Shown here piece after piece: positions 26,625 through 37,428 of a DNA stretch of 64,000 nucleotides (position 1 is its first letter; every line of letters begins with the position of its first letter). The notes under the pieces are model-generated. The model was given only the letters and a program-made list of their open reading frames with translations, searched no databases and was not told the origin of the DNA. Source of the DNA: Pithys albifrons albifrons. Its lineage: Eukaryota > Chordata > Aves > Passeriformes > Thamnophilidae. A program made the translations under genes and the position numbers. The stretch covers positions 62,112,299-62,176,298 of the forward strand of contig NC_092461.1 of NCBI RefSeq assembly GCF_047495875.1, written 5' to 3'.

Positions 26625-27044
26625 CTTTTTTTTTTCTCAAGCCTGCACAGTGGATTTTTTAGGTGAGGCACAGCGTGCACAGAACTAGCTCCACCCTTTA
26701 CTCCTAAGGTTCATCTGCCACAGCCTAGCAAGCTTGGACAGTGACAGTGAATACCTCAGGACATAGGTTTGGTTAGAGTATCCTTCTCTTAGATGGATGG
26801 CCTTACAGGGCTAAGCGAGCTCCATCTGCCCGGGTTTGGAGTAAGAGTTGTCCTTCTCCTAGGATGGTTGCCAGAGGGCTAGCAAGCCCATCCTGCCCGT
26901 GGACACACTTTGTCTGACTCTTCAGCTGAGACCTGTCTGGTATGAGAGACCCTTCCGGAGGCACATCCCACTGCCAGCACATCACACAGCTTCATGTGGG
27001 CACGCAAACTTCTCCCCTGCAACAAGGGGGTGTCTCCGGAGAAG
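26625..27044 (-). mobile_element. 420-bp poly(A)-tailed retroposon, family unnamed
   Basis: This is a complete insertion read on the minus strand, bounded by a perfect 12-bp duplication. Its 3' end is a 10-base A-run (T10 at 26626-26635 on the plus strand). The 5' end begins CTTCTCCGGAGACACCC and soon contains GGGGAGAAG, able to pair with the start. The middle holds two related hairpin units (26781-26899). The last 122 bp before the A-tail (26640-26761) match, at about 80% by eye, the tail of the composite SINE at 31.8 kb in the opposite orientation. There is no coding capacity beyond a 60-codon frame. It looks like a non-autonomous element moved by an A-tail-recognising LINE. I suspect an RTE-clade 5' UTR derivative but cannot confirm that from the sequence. 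CR1 is unlikely because there is no ATTCTATG tail. Confidence 0.82.
26781..26899 (-). repeat. Duplicated hairpin units inside the retroposon
   Basis: TCCTTCTC at 26781 and at 26851 each start a unit of about 50 bp that ends in CTGCCCG (26832 and 26899). Each unit carries its own inverted repeat: AGATGG with CCATCT in the first, AGGATGG with CCATCCT in the second. The stem bases co-vary between the units, which suggests selection or ancestry on RNA structure rather than simple tandem slippage. Confidence 0.75.
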
Positions 27045-27056
27045 TTGAATCAAGAG
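27045..27056. repeat. Target-site duplication (right copy)
   Basis: This is the second exact copy of TTGAATCAAGAG. It closes the 420-bp insertion and fixes its 5' boundary at 27044. Confidence 0.93.
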
Positions 27057-30000
27057 GTCACTTGTTATAGCTGTATTTTGATAACAGCTGCAAAAGTTAC
27101 ATCAACAGATGATACAAATAATAAAAATAACAGTTTCTCTCTTCTCTATATATTACACTTATAAGACTTTTATGCCTTCATTTTACAACTACTATGTTTC
27201 TAGTTTACCTTCTTGGCAATCAAAACTGAAAAGGCACTTTATAACATCTGTGTGCAATTTTTACAGACACTAGTGATTCATAAACTTTGATTTCAAAGAT
27301 GTTTCTTACAACTCTTCTTGCTCCACAGGACCACTGTGAGTCTCCCTGTAAAAAAATCCTTGATTTGTTTCCAGAGTTTATCTCACAATTTGTGTTGTCT
27401 TGGGGATGAAGTGGTTTTGTTATAGCTCCATCATTGGGAGCTATTAACTCAGCAAGTTCAAACAAATTCCTGAGCCAGGAAAGGGTCCTTTAACCCTTTT
27501 TTGTTCAGAGCTTGTTTTTTTGCTTTTGGTAACTATTTCTGGACTGGGTGGGAGGGGCAAGGAAGAGAAAAAAAACACAGAACAAATCTGAAAATAATTA
27601 TAATAATATAATTTTAACCTTATCTATACTGTTTCCATGATTGAAATAGACAAAATAAAAAATATATATTAAGCTAAGATGGGAACAAGTGAGGCAAGAA
27701 AGTTGTAGTAGTTTGGGATAAATTGAAACAAGTGTTCTAAAAGTAACTGGAAAAGGTAAATACACGAATAATAAAATATTGATCTTGGCAGTGCTATTAC
27801 AAAACCATGCATAAAAATTCTGTCAGAGTTGAGGCCACATATTGCTAATTTAAAGCTGAAAGGCATTACAAAACTCTCTTCAACATCTCATGCAATTTTT
27901 ATAACATCTGTTGATAAAACCATTATGGGAATCCCAAATCCATGTGGCTTGTTTGGGACAACTGTTTTGCTGAAGTCAAATTGCAGACAGGAGCAATTCT
28001 GATCTATACTAAATGCAGTCATACTTACTACCACTTGAGAGTAATGGCTTGGAAGTGACCAAATGAGAAGGGATCTTCTAGCAACTAATATTGCTACAGG
28101 CTTGTAGTGGGATCTAGTTTGTGCTCAGTGACTTAATACTTCTTGAAGAAACAGTAACACATAAAGAACAGGTCCAAAATGTGTAATTTCTGCAATTGTT
28201 TGCTTCAGGAGACTGTTACAGAATAAGGAGAGATTGTGGATTCTGAGTTTTTATTGCAGTTGTTTCAGGCATTGCTGTAAATTTAGATGTAACATAATAA
28301 AAATATTTGAAAGCATGAGGAAAAGGAAACTTTCTCTGAAGTCAACAGAGAGATGGATTTTATTTGGTGGAGTAAGGCAAGATCAGGTACAATCATATAG
28401 ATATTTTTTGATTACAGTTTTGAAAAATATTTTATGGTATTTTTTATGGTATTAAAGAAGCATAACTATGCTTTCAACCAGTTCTGGAGTCTCACAGTCC
28501 CAGTTATTCAAAAAAAACAAACAACAAAAACAAAAAAACACCAAACCCAAGGTCAGAACTGTTTGGCTTTGAATAATCCAGTATATCCTACCTAAGTGAG
28601 TTAGGCTGAGAGGTAGTAAATTCATCTAGATCTTTTCAGACCTGATCTTAATCGTGCCTTTCAGCAAGTGGAATTGGATCCAAAGGTGGGAACAGAAGTG
28701 TTATCAGTGAGAGTTCTGGGTTTAGCTTATGTGATTCTTCTAGGAACTCTGTAACCTTACAGGTGAAGTTATTCCCTGACATGCCTTCTGCTTGCTTATG
28801 AGGCTGGCTGAGAATTTGGTACATACTGATCATTTCCAGCATGAAGTCGTGAACTCAGAGATAGTAGTGATAAGATTAGCTGGAAACAGGACCAGAAAAA
28901 ATGTGAGCTCTTTCAGAAAGAAGTCACTTAACTCAGGTACATGCTCAACAGAGGGAATTTCCACTGGCAAGAGAAAATATCACTGGTATAGACCTGGTTG
29001 ACTTCCCAGTCATATTCAGACTTAAAGTCTTACAGGGCTACAGTAGTAGTATAGAAGGTCTGTTTGCATGTTACCAAAATTATTACATGGTTTGAGATGG
29101 AGGAAAAAAGTAGGAATTTATTCTCTAACTGTGTTGGGAACATGTAGAAGTAAAAATGCCTTACATGGTCTTACAGACACTTGATTTGGATTTTGAAACT
29201 CAGTACATGTTTGATACAGAAGTGAAGGGATGCTGGAAATAAGAACACTGAAGAGTGAGATGAGTCAGTCTCTGGCATGAACAAATATCATCAAACTGCC
29301 TGAATAATACTTATTTGCAGCTACCTGTAGACTTCTTTTTACTTGTTTTTTACTCACTGTATCAGAAAAAATTGCAGTAAAAATGAATCATACACTTTTA
29401 CAAAGGTTCTTCATCATAAAAAATTTCCAGAACTACACCTTCATCGGCAGACCTGTAGGCTTGGGGAGACACACGCGATTTCTACAGTTGGCCTCTCATG
29501 AACATCTGCAAACACTGCCTTCTCATAGAGCAGGGAACTGGTTGCTTAGAGGGATTTGATCCCCAAGGTTTTGCATGTTCACAGTTCCTATTTCTGCTGC
29601 TAGGACAATGGAGGAGGGTGTTGCTGGAATATAGCCCACAGCAAAGAAATTGCTCAAACAGAGGATCTTGATGTTAATATTGTGTGTTATGGTAATTTTG
29701 GGTGGTAGTTGCCAACATCTTGGAACAGTTTAGTCTTTGATATGCTATGGAAATTATTTTCAGTGGGAACATCTGGAATGCAGAGATGTTATATTGTTTA
29801 AGCAAACATGGAATGATGGGAGAAGGTATCACCTTGTTATATGGTATTACAGGGAGGTCTCCTGAAGGAATGTTATGGGGGAGATAGGGGTGAATGAATG
29901 GAATATGCATAATACAGAATATAACTATTGCCTTGCTATTCCATATCCTTCTTTTTATTGTTGTGCCTATATGTGGCTGCTGTCTTTCTGTTGCTCAGGC

Positions 30001-31806
30001 ACAACATAGTCTATATAAGAAACAACCAAATGGGTTGTGTGGGTTAGTCTAAAAACCAAAAGGGCAATTCCTTAAACATCCTTGGCAGCCAACCTGAGGA
30101 AGCTGCAGCTGTTCCCCAGTTTCTGTGTTTGTGAAAGGACCTGCTGAGAAAAGGGACTGGTACTTCAGAACAGAGAAATGTGTGTGTTGTGAGATGGTTT
30201 TTTTTTGTTACTTCTTCAGTACAAGGGTATTTGTAAATAAGCCAGAATTGTTTCCTCATTTAGCGTGATGACATAACCACATATCCTTGGGACATACCGA
30301 GGATTAAGATCCTGCTATATTTTGTTGTGGACATCTCAGGGTTGTGACCTAGGGGAAAACTTCTGGTACACAAAAATGGTACAGGAAATATAGAGTCTTT
30401 TTTTCAGGAAGCTTGGCTTCTTTGGCTGTTATTTACACTGAGAAAGAGGAGTTGTCTAATTGCACATTTAAACTGTATAATTAGTTCAAGTAAACTGCAG
30501 AATGACTGGAGCATAGGACCTACACCCATGGCTATCTGAAGCCATATGATACAGCATCAGAAAGAAAAGCTCTATGTGGTCAAAAGATACTGATTTGCAG
30601 CAGAGGGTTTCCCCGGCAAAGTGGAATATTTATCTGTGAACAGGCAAGAGACAGATGGAGGGTATGTAGGGATAAAAAAGCGCTACTTGGAAGAGTGAGG
30701 GAAATTGAATATCTTCTTTAAAAAAACCCAACCCAAACACAACAAACAAACAAACAAAAAAACAAACCAGCCCAACAAATCCAATTGTTATAGCTAGAAT
30801 TTCTGCTAGTATAACAATGCAGTTTATAATGAGTTGTGCCACACCTTTCAGTACCGAATGGAACTATTTCAATTTGGCAAATCAATACATGAACCTAGAA
30901 AGTGAGTCACTTTTTCAGCTCTACAGCAAAGTGCATGCTCCAGACTGGTTCTCTCTCCTGCACCAGACAGTGGCAACCCATATGAAATGTCCAGCCAAAC
31001 ATGGGCCAGAAAACAAAATGGCCCTTTTCAGGCCTTTTCCCATAGCAGTTTGGGGAAAGAAATGCCAGATTATGTCAGACCCAGCAGGGTCATGGAAAGA
31101 AGGGTGTATCAGTCATAAAGTTCTTCCATTTCTGTGCATGATTTTGTAATCATTTCCTTGATGCAAGCTAGTTTTAAAGTTCCCAAGAAGAGCTCAGAGG
31201 AGAGTGTGATATTTAAGCCTAGACATCTTTTTTCATCGGGTTTTCCTGTCACAATGCCAATGTCTGTGTGTGCAAAGTTCTGGCAGTCTGAAATACTTTG
31301 ATATATATTTTTCCCAGGCTTCAAAAGGAAAGGTAAACAATGGGCTTGCGACTCCAGGGCAAACATCAGTAGCCAAGAGTTTATGAGGTGGATCATCTTC
31401 TTTATGTTTCTGACATCACTTTAAGTATTTCCCTGTGTATAAGGGATGTATGAAAGGAAAAGAAACCCATTTAGTGGTTTTTGAGGCTGAAGATTTGATG
31501 CCTTGAGGTAATTTCTGGTCCACACAGATTTTTGACTCTTGCTACAGGTAAAACAGAGAGCAACTGTGCATCAAAGACTTAAAAATCTATTTTGAACCAA
31601 AAAGTAAAGTTTAATTTTTAGTAGTTTCTTGGAAGATATTTGGATTTCTTAGACAGTTCCACCAATATTTAAGTTTAAAAAAAAAACTGTGAAAGGTTTA
31701 TAGTGCTTTGGATACTTACTTTAATTGTTTTAAATACACTAACAGAGCAGTCATGAGTTCAATATGCACATACTGTGCTTTTTTTGTGTTACAATACTGT
31801 TAAATG
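27057..31806. other. Unique DNA, no gene recognised
   Basis: No exon, RNA gene or interspersed repeat is recognised. Two A-rich low-complexity tracts with CAAA units occur, at 28511-28545 and 30718-30772. Open frames (110 codons at most) lack any domain. Confidence 0.6.
30718..30772. repeat. A-rich (CAAA)n low-complexity tract
   Basis: The run contains several CAAA and CAAAC units, including AACAAACAAACAAACAAAAA. It may be a decayed A-tail or an ordinary microsatellite. A similar tract lies at 28511-28545. Confidence 0.75.
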
Positions 31807-31815
31807 ATCTAGTAA
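31807..31815. repeat. Target-site duplication (left copy)
   Basis: ATCTAGTAA here is repeated exactly at 32184-32192. It brackets the composite SINE. Confidence 0.85.
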
Positions 31816-31822
31816 GTAGGGA

Positions 31823-31895
31823 GGTCCCATAACATAAAGGAGAGCACTCTGGCCTCTGAATCCCAAGGACCTGAGTTCGAGTCTCAATGGGGACG
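31823..31895 (+). repeat. tRNA-Gln(CUG)-like SINE head
   Basis: The segment starts GGTCCCAT and has GCACTCTGG, then CTCTGAATCC with anticodon CTG at 31856-31858. The T-arm/B box GAGTTCGAGTC is at 31873-31883, and it closes with TGGGGAC, which pairs with the start. This follows vertebrate tRNA-Gln(CUG) closely through the anticodon arm and T-arm. The D-arm/A box (ATAACATAAAGGA) is degenerate and lacks the usual TGGT..GGTTA. It is a retroposon head, not a working tRNA gene, because it sits inside a TSD-flanked element. Confidence 0.8.
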
Positions 31896-31917
31896 GACCG
31901 TCCCCTGGCAGTTCAAT

Positions 31918-31995
31918 GCCTCCCTGCCATCCCATGCCATCAGATCTCGGATGCTCAGCAAGGTCAGCCCCGGTTAGTACCGGGTGCTGTGACAG
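31918..31995 (+). repeat. 5S rRNA-derived SINE segment, internally deleted
   Basis: The segment follows vertebrate 5S rRNA: GCCTCCCTGCCATCCCA for the 5' end, then AGATCTCGGATGCTCAGCA, GGTTAGTAC and CGGGTGCTGT. The expected 5S length is about 120 nt; this is 78. Two parts are missing. One lies before AGATCTCGG. The other is the stretch between GGTTAGTAC and CGGGTGCTGT that holds most of the C box of the 5S internal promoter. The A-box region is kept. With a tRNA-type promoter upstream, loss of the 5S C box would be tolerated. Confidence 0.82.
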
Positions 31996-32183
31996 TCCTG
32001 AGGACTTCACTGTCACTGTCCAAGCTCGCTCGGCCATGGCAAATGGACTTTAGGACTTAGATGGTGGGACCAGTTCTGCGCACGCTGTGCCTCACCTAAA
32101 AATCCACTGCGCAGGCTGGAAGGGCACACCCATGTGGGGAGAGCCCTGCCCAAATCTTCGTTCACAAAGTCTGGCCGTACATA

Positions 32184-32192
32184 ATCTAGTAA
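32184..32192. repeat. Target-site duplication (right copy)
   Basis: This is the second exact copy of ATCTAGTAA. It fixes the 3' end of the composite SINE at 32183. Confidence 0.85.
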
Positions 32193-32301
32193 ACATAATT
32201 CAGTGTTCAGTGACACTTCAAAAGAGTAATGCAACAACCTGTGGATAGGAGGGTGATATTTAACAATTGAGACTGAAAGGATATAAATATGAAGAGCAAT
32301 G

Positions 32302-32350
32302 AGATGTTCTTAAGGATTTTTTCCAATCTAAATGACTCCATGATTTTATC
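32302..32350 (+). mobile_element. CR1 3' tail, extreme 5' truncation
   Basis: About 50 bp reads ATGTTCTTAAGGATTTTTTC, then CCAATCTAAATGACTCCATGATTTTAT. This is the last part of a CR1 (consensus 'ttaaaggtctcttccaacctaaatgattctatgattctat'). It has several mismatches. It lies 110 bp beyond the composite SINE. Confidence 0.75.
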
Positions 32351-32922
32351 GAGAGAATTGCAATGTAGAGCAAAGTGAGAAACAAAACTGTCAAAAAAAT
32401 GTAATGAATCAAAACCAGGAAATAGCCTAATAAAATATCAGAGAGAACTTCTGATAGGCCACAGTATACATGATTTTTTTTAATTTTGAGTTCATTATTT
32501 CGTTTACTGAAAACTGGGAGGAGCAGGCTGTCCTATTCAAATTGATCCATTACACTTGTCATTGTAATAGCCCACCAAGCCATTAAAATTGCTATAAGTA
32601 GCAGTACTGCTATATATATGGGGTCTTTCTTCTTTTCATTTTTGTTGCACTGCAAGTGCAATGGAAGTCATTTAAATATAAATATAATACAAATTCAATG
32701 CAGTCTGGAAAAATAGATTGGGTGACCATATAGCAATTTGAATTTTCTCCTTTACATCTGTTTCAGCTTGGGGAGTGGGAATCTGGTTTGTAATAAAACT
32801 TTGAGAAAGGTAGACCTGGCACTAAGAAGACTTTGGAGATGGAACAGAAGTCATAGCAAATAATCAGTGCGTTCATCAAAGCGACAGATCAAGGTAGTAG
32901 AAAAGCCTCTATTAATAGGAAA

Positions 32923-32973
32923 TCTTTTTCTTTCCCCTTTCTCTATCTTTTTTTTTTCCTTTTCTTTTCCTCC
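32923..32973 (+). repeat. Polypyrimidine tract, 51 nt
   Basis: C and T make up the whole stretch except one A at 32945. Such tracts can form triplex DNA. A pyrimidine run can also precede a splice acceptor, but the first AG downstream (CCAAG) opens no recognisable exon. Confidence 0.85.
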
Positions 32974-35900
32974 AAGTGTGCAGTTTCCACAAAAATGTTA
33001 TCCCTTCAGAAAACATTCTTCACATTTGGAATTGCATTCAAGAACAATACTAGTGACTTTAGCATGCTGTATCTGAATACCAGTAAAATTTCACTCTGCT
33101 TCTACCAGACGCTGTCATCATGTGCTGCAATGCTAAGTCCTCCCTTGGTTGTCCAAGTCATATTACAAATTTCATATATCCCTTAGCCTTATGTTCTTAG
33201 AACTGAGCTTTAAATGGAAAGATAGTCTTGATCTGAGTGCTTATAGTTATTGGAGAGATTGAAATTTTATTTTCTACAATATTTTCACATTTGACTTGCA
33301 TGATTTTTTAAAGAGGAAGGTACTGCCCAGGAAATCATTTGTGGCATCAGGGATCTAAAGCCTTTCTGGCTGGATTGAGCCCTTCTTTGCTCCAGGCTAC
33401 TAATTTCTTTCATTCCCTTGACTGGTATAGCCAGGGAGCTCTTATATTTCTCTTGGGATGACTGTATAATTTGTTCCATTACAATTATATTTCCATGCTC
33501 GTTTAATTTAGTGCCAAGCAAAGGAAAATGCTGGGATTCAGTTTGCTGGTGTTTTCACTTGTTTTATTGAGTACTTAAGTAGAACCTCCACCTCAGAACA
33601 CACATTCAGGCAAGGTGAAGCGCAGTTAATGCCAAGGTCCCCAGTCGTACTATCAACTCTGTATTTGCAGACTTGTTTGCATGTTTAAAAATAAAGTCTC
33701 GAGTCTGTCAAAATGCATGACTGACTGCATCAGCTCTGAAAGTCTGTGAGAAATTTGACAGGGAGAGAAGAATATTTTACAGCTCCCAGAAAGGTGCTGC
33801 TCTATCTAATTTGTTACACAAAATTTGGGATGCATTAGTTAAGAGCCTTCCTAAATGTAGTAAATCTGGTAGTGAGGCCACTAGGATGTGTGGAGTGGAT
33901 TTTCTTCCTGTGTAGCTCACTGAAAAAAATGCATCACTTTTGCTCAAAGTCTCATGCTTACAAAATTTCACATGTCAGTTTTAAGTGCAAAATTAGTCTC
34001 CTGAGGTTTTGAGTTCGGAAATATTTGTGGAGATGTATGGACACTTTCACACAGCTTTATCTCAGCATTGTAAAAATCTCATGATTTGTCCTGAGTACTC
34101 TGTAACTGCATAAAACCCTGAAACAGTAGAGAAGGATCTGATCAGCCTGTTGTTGTAATGGGGGGAGTTCAAACTATATCTGTTCTAAAAAAAAATATAC
34201 AAATGTAGTGGATCTGTTAGAGATTTTCCTTGGCTAACTATAGCATAGTGAGCCTTGAGACAGGGGGTGGGGGTTGTTACAGTGTTCAACCCTTTTGGAG
34301 AACTCTTTCCTTCAAAGGACTTTTTAGTACCTCTTAAGCAACCATCTCTCAGGCTTTTATTTTACTGTCTGGTTCCACTATTACTGAAAAAAAAAAAAAG
34401 AGTTTAATCATCAGCTAAAGCCCCTTATGCTTGTCTCTACATAAGATTTATGCATCAAAGAGCACTCTGCTGTGGGGGTAAAGGTCACTTTCACAGATAC
34501 ATTTCCCCATATATCTCCAATTGTTCCTACTGTTCAGAGAGCAGTGGGTTCCCTCATACCAGCTCCACTTTCATGGCTAAGTTAAAATAAATAAATAAAG
34601 AAGTTTAGAAGAGAAGTTCACTCTGTTTGTCTCTTTTGAAAGATTTTATAGAAGAATGACAATATTGCTTTTTGTTTAGCTTTTGCTACTTATTTTGAAA
34701 CACAGTGTGTGCTACTCTAATGGTTTCTGTCATGTTCAGGAACCCAATGCTGTAGACACTGAAGGAACCTTGATAATGCCTTTGTAGTTGAGACTTTACC
34801 TTCTCTGAAGACCAAGTCAAGGAGAAGACATGGTCTGGAAGCAGCTGGCTAACCTCTATCTTCACAGTGTGAGCAGAAGCACTGGGAGAGAACATGAGAA
34901 AATTCTTGTAGAAAGTGAGGTGGGAGCTAAAGAGAAAAAGGCAGATTAAGGGGTAGAGAAAGTACCAAGTAAAGCTAAGTGGGGCTTGCAGAAGACAGAT
35001 TAGGAATAAGAGCAAAAGTTGCTACTTTTGCTGTCAAACCTAAAATTATCAAGCATAAAATTAGTTCAAGCTGAAACATAAATTATTTGTATTCAAAACT
35101 GCTACTATGTCCATTTTCATAGTCAAATCTTATGGACACAAAGGCTTAGAGAAATCAAACTTGCTGACTCTTCAAGTGTATAGAGATCCCCAATGCTTCA
35201 CCTGGAATAATTCAAATCAGTATGACAAAATCTGACCTCTCTTTTTTTGCACACCTACGCCCATACTACTGCTCTGTGAAAATAAGATTATAAAAGACAC
35301 TTTTTTAATCTTTCACTATTCAACCTGCAATTTACTTACGTTTCTAAGAGGTATGTCCTCAGAATTACCCCACTACATACATAGCAGAGGGATTTTTTTA
35401 CTTGCTAGTGTTCACCAACCATATCTCTCCATGTCCTCCATGTCTCCAAGGACTTAACAACTTTTCCATTGGACACTCCAGAAGATCCAGACAAGAATTT
35501 GACAATTAAAATAAGAGTTGGAACAAAATTTTCTTAGTAAATTTATTACTCCCCAATTAGTCACTAAAAAAATCAGTCAACAAAACCAAACAGCAATCTG
35601 TCAGCCCTTCGATAACCCTCAAGTGTCTATTTCTGTTCAAAATGTTACTCTTCGCAAAGTTATAAGTTTGTCTTCAACAAAATATCAAATTTATTTATAT
35701 TTTGTTTGGTTTGTGGGTTTTGTTTTGTTGTTTGATGGCGTGGGGGAGGGCGGGTGGTGTTTGTTTTGAGATTTATGGCAACCAAAATTTTTCCAGATAT
35801 CTTTAGTTCTTTGTTAAATAAGCAAACAGTAAAGCCAAAACAATTTTGGTATGACTTTGAGCTCTCTATTTCAATGACCTCCTTAGAGGACATTGCGGTT

Positions 35901-37383
35901 TTCATTTTCCGTGTGCATGTTAGCTTGACAGCCTGGAGATATACATATACAATTGCAGATATGCATATATGATATATTTCCTCTCTATTTTAAAGACAGG
36001 GTTTCATTTTTCCCTCCTTTTATTGACAGAGTTGTCATTGATTCCAATGTTCATAAAAGTGATGATGAAAGATAGATGTCTGTAACTGAACAACTCACAG
36101 TGGAGTTCACTCATTCTAGTAGGTGTTTCTTTTCTGCTTTTTCCTACTTGCTTTGTTTCCCTTCCTCCAGAGAAAGTGTATTTAGGGATTTATGGATTTT
36201 CACTGAACAATGTCAAAAATATAGAATTTCACTGAGCAGCAAAATTTGTTACTGATTTTTTCTTCCCTATTGCATAGGTTCACACTTCTTTGACTTTGCT
36301 GAAATTAAAAAGATTCATTCTAATCAATCTAATATTTATTTTAATATTCTTTTTTTTTTTGCAAGGGAGGATAATACTTCTTGATATCTCTTAAGAGTTC
36401 ATAGCTATCTCTGTCATCAGCCTATGGAATATACTAACAGTTCCACAATAGCCAGTCCTCTATTTTCTGTGGATCATTTTCACGATGCTTGCAAAAATGT
36501 TTACTACTTACACTTAAACTGAATTCTGTGAAACTCAAAATTGCAAAACCTACCAGCAAGGGCAAACTGGTTATGAGAAAATTATCACAACATAAGAAAG
36601 GGGAGGCTTTTGATAACAAAACTGGACTTTTCTAAAACAAAATGCAAGTTGGCAGCTGTGAGGCAGTTTGTAGAAGAGCTGAGGTTTTAAGCATAACTTG
36701 GAGAGAAGTTCAGGTGCTTTTCCAGGGTTTTGAGTCAAGTATGTCATCTGGAGTGGTTTCACCTGTCAGCACAGACAGTTCAGGGAAATACCAAGCACTC
36801 TCTCTTTGTCCCTGTTTTTCAATGTAGAGCAATCCCAACTTAACCCATAAATCTTGCTGTTCCTCCATCCACCCGCCTTTCCTTTCCCCTGTTTTATTTG
36901 TCTAGCAGTTGCCAGCAGGGATCAGACAGTTCGAACAGTGCAGTCAGCACCTTTTTCAGGGGCACAAGCACCACACCAGAATTTATTGGCTTTATTCACT
37001 GCAGGCAAGAGCAGTACAACCAAAAAAGAGCCTCTCTTGCAGGGTAGCAATGCTTTGCCATCAGCTCTGTCAGCCAGCTCCAACTGCAGTGTTAAGCTTT
37101 GTTTCATGTCCCTCAGGCTGGCAAAATCCTACCTCTTGTGGAATGCTAACCATCCTTTCAGGATTGGACACCTCTATTTCATTGGACAATACATTAGAGA
37201 GCTCTTGTTGGACTGGAAGTGACCATTTCACCTAGCCTGGAATGGGGATAAAGAGACGTGTTTGAGCTCTGGTTTAAAAGACTGGCCAAGAGTCATATTT
37301 ATCAAGTGGATCTCTATCCGTCTTCTGGGTGGAAAACGGTAGCTGGAGCACTTCCCCTGTAGCCACACACTTTATAAAGCCGT

Positions 37384-37428
37384 GGGGGGTGTTGGGGAGG
37401 GGGTTACTGAGAGCGGGAGGTGTGGGGG
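37384..37428 (+). other. G-run cluster, possible long-loop G-quadruplex
   Basis: G-runs of 6, 4, 5, 3 and 5 are separated by TGTT, A, an 11-base loop and AGGTGT. One loop exceeds the canonical limit of seven. It stands out from the AT-rich surroundings. Confidence 0.6.

Larger units (their letters stand above)
31816..32183 (+). mobile_element. Composite tRNA-Gln / 5S rRNA SINE
   Basis: This is a complete 368-bp retroposon. In order it has a head resembling tRNA-Gln(CUG) (31823-31895), a 22-bp joiner, a shortened 5S rRNA-like segment (31918-31995), a 122-bp tail shared with the retroposon at 26.6 kb (31996-32117), and a private 66-bp 3' segment ending in CGTTCACAAAGTCTGGCCGT. The perfect 9-bp duplication outside both ends shows that it inserted as one unit rather than assembling in place. 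There is no long A-tail. The head would supply an internal RNA polymerase III promoter, though its A box is eroded. Known composite SINEs such as AmnSINE1 put the 5S part first and the tRNA part second; here the order is reversed. I do not recognise a named avian family. The LINE partner is unknown, and an RTE-clade element is my guess. Confidence 0.85.

Noticed and set aside
31823..31895. A functional tRNA-Gln gene
   Set aside because: It sits inside a TSD-flanked retroposon, the A box is degenerate and no terminator T-run follows directly.
31918..31995. A 5S rRNA gene or pseudogene on its own
   Set aside because: It is 78 nt rather than about 120, lacks the C box, and is internal to one retroposon unit.
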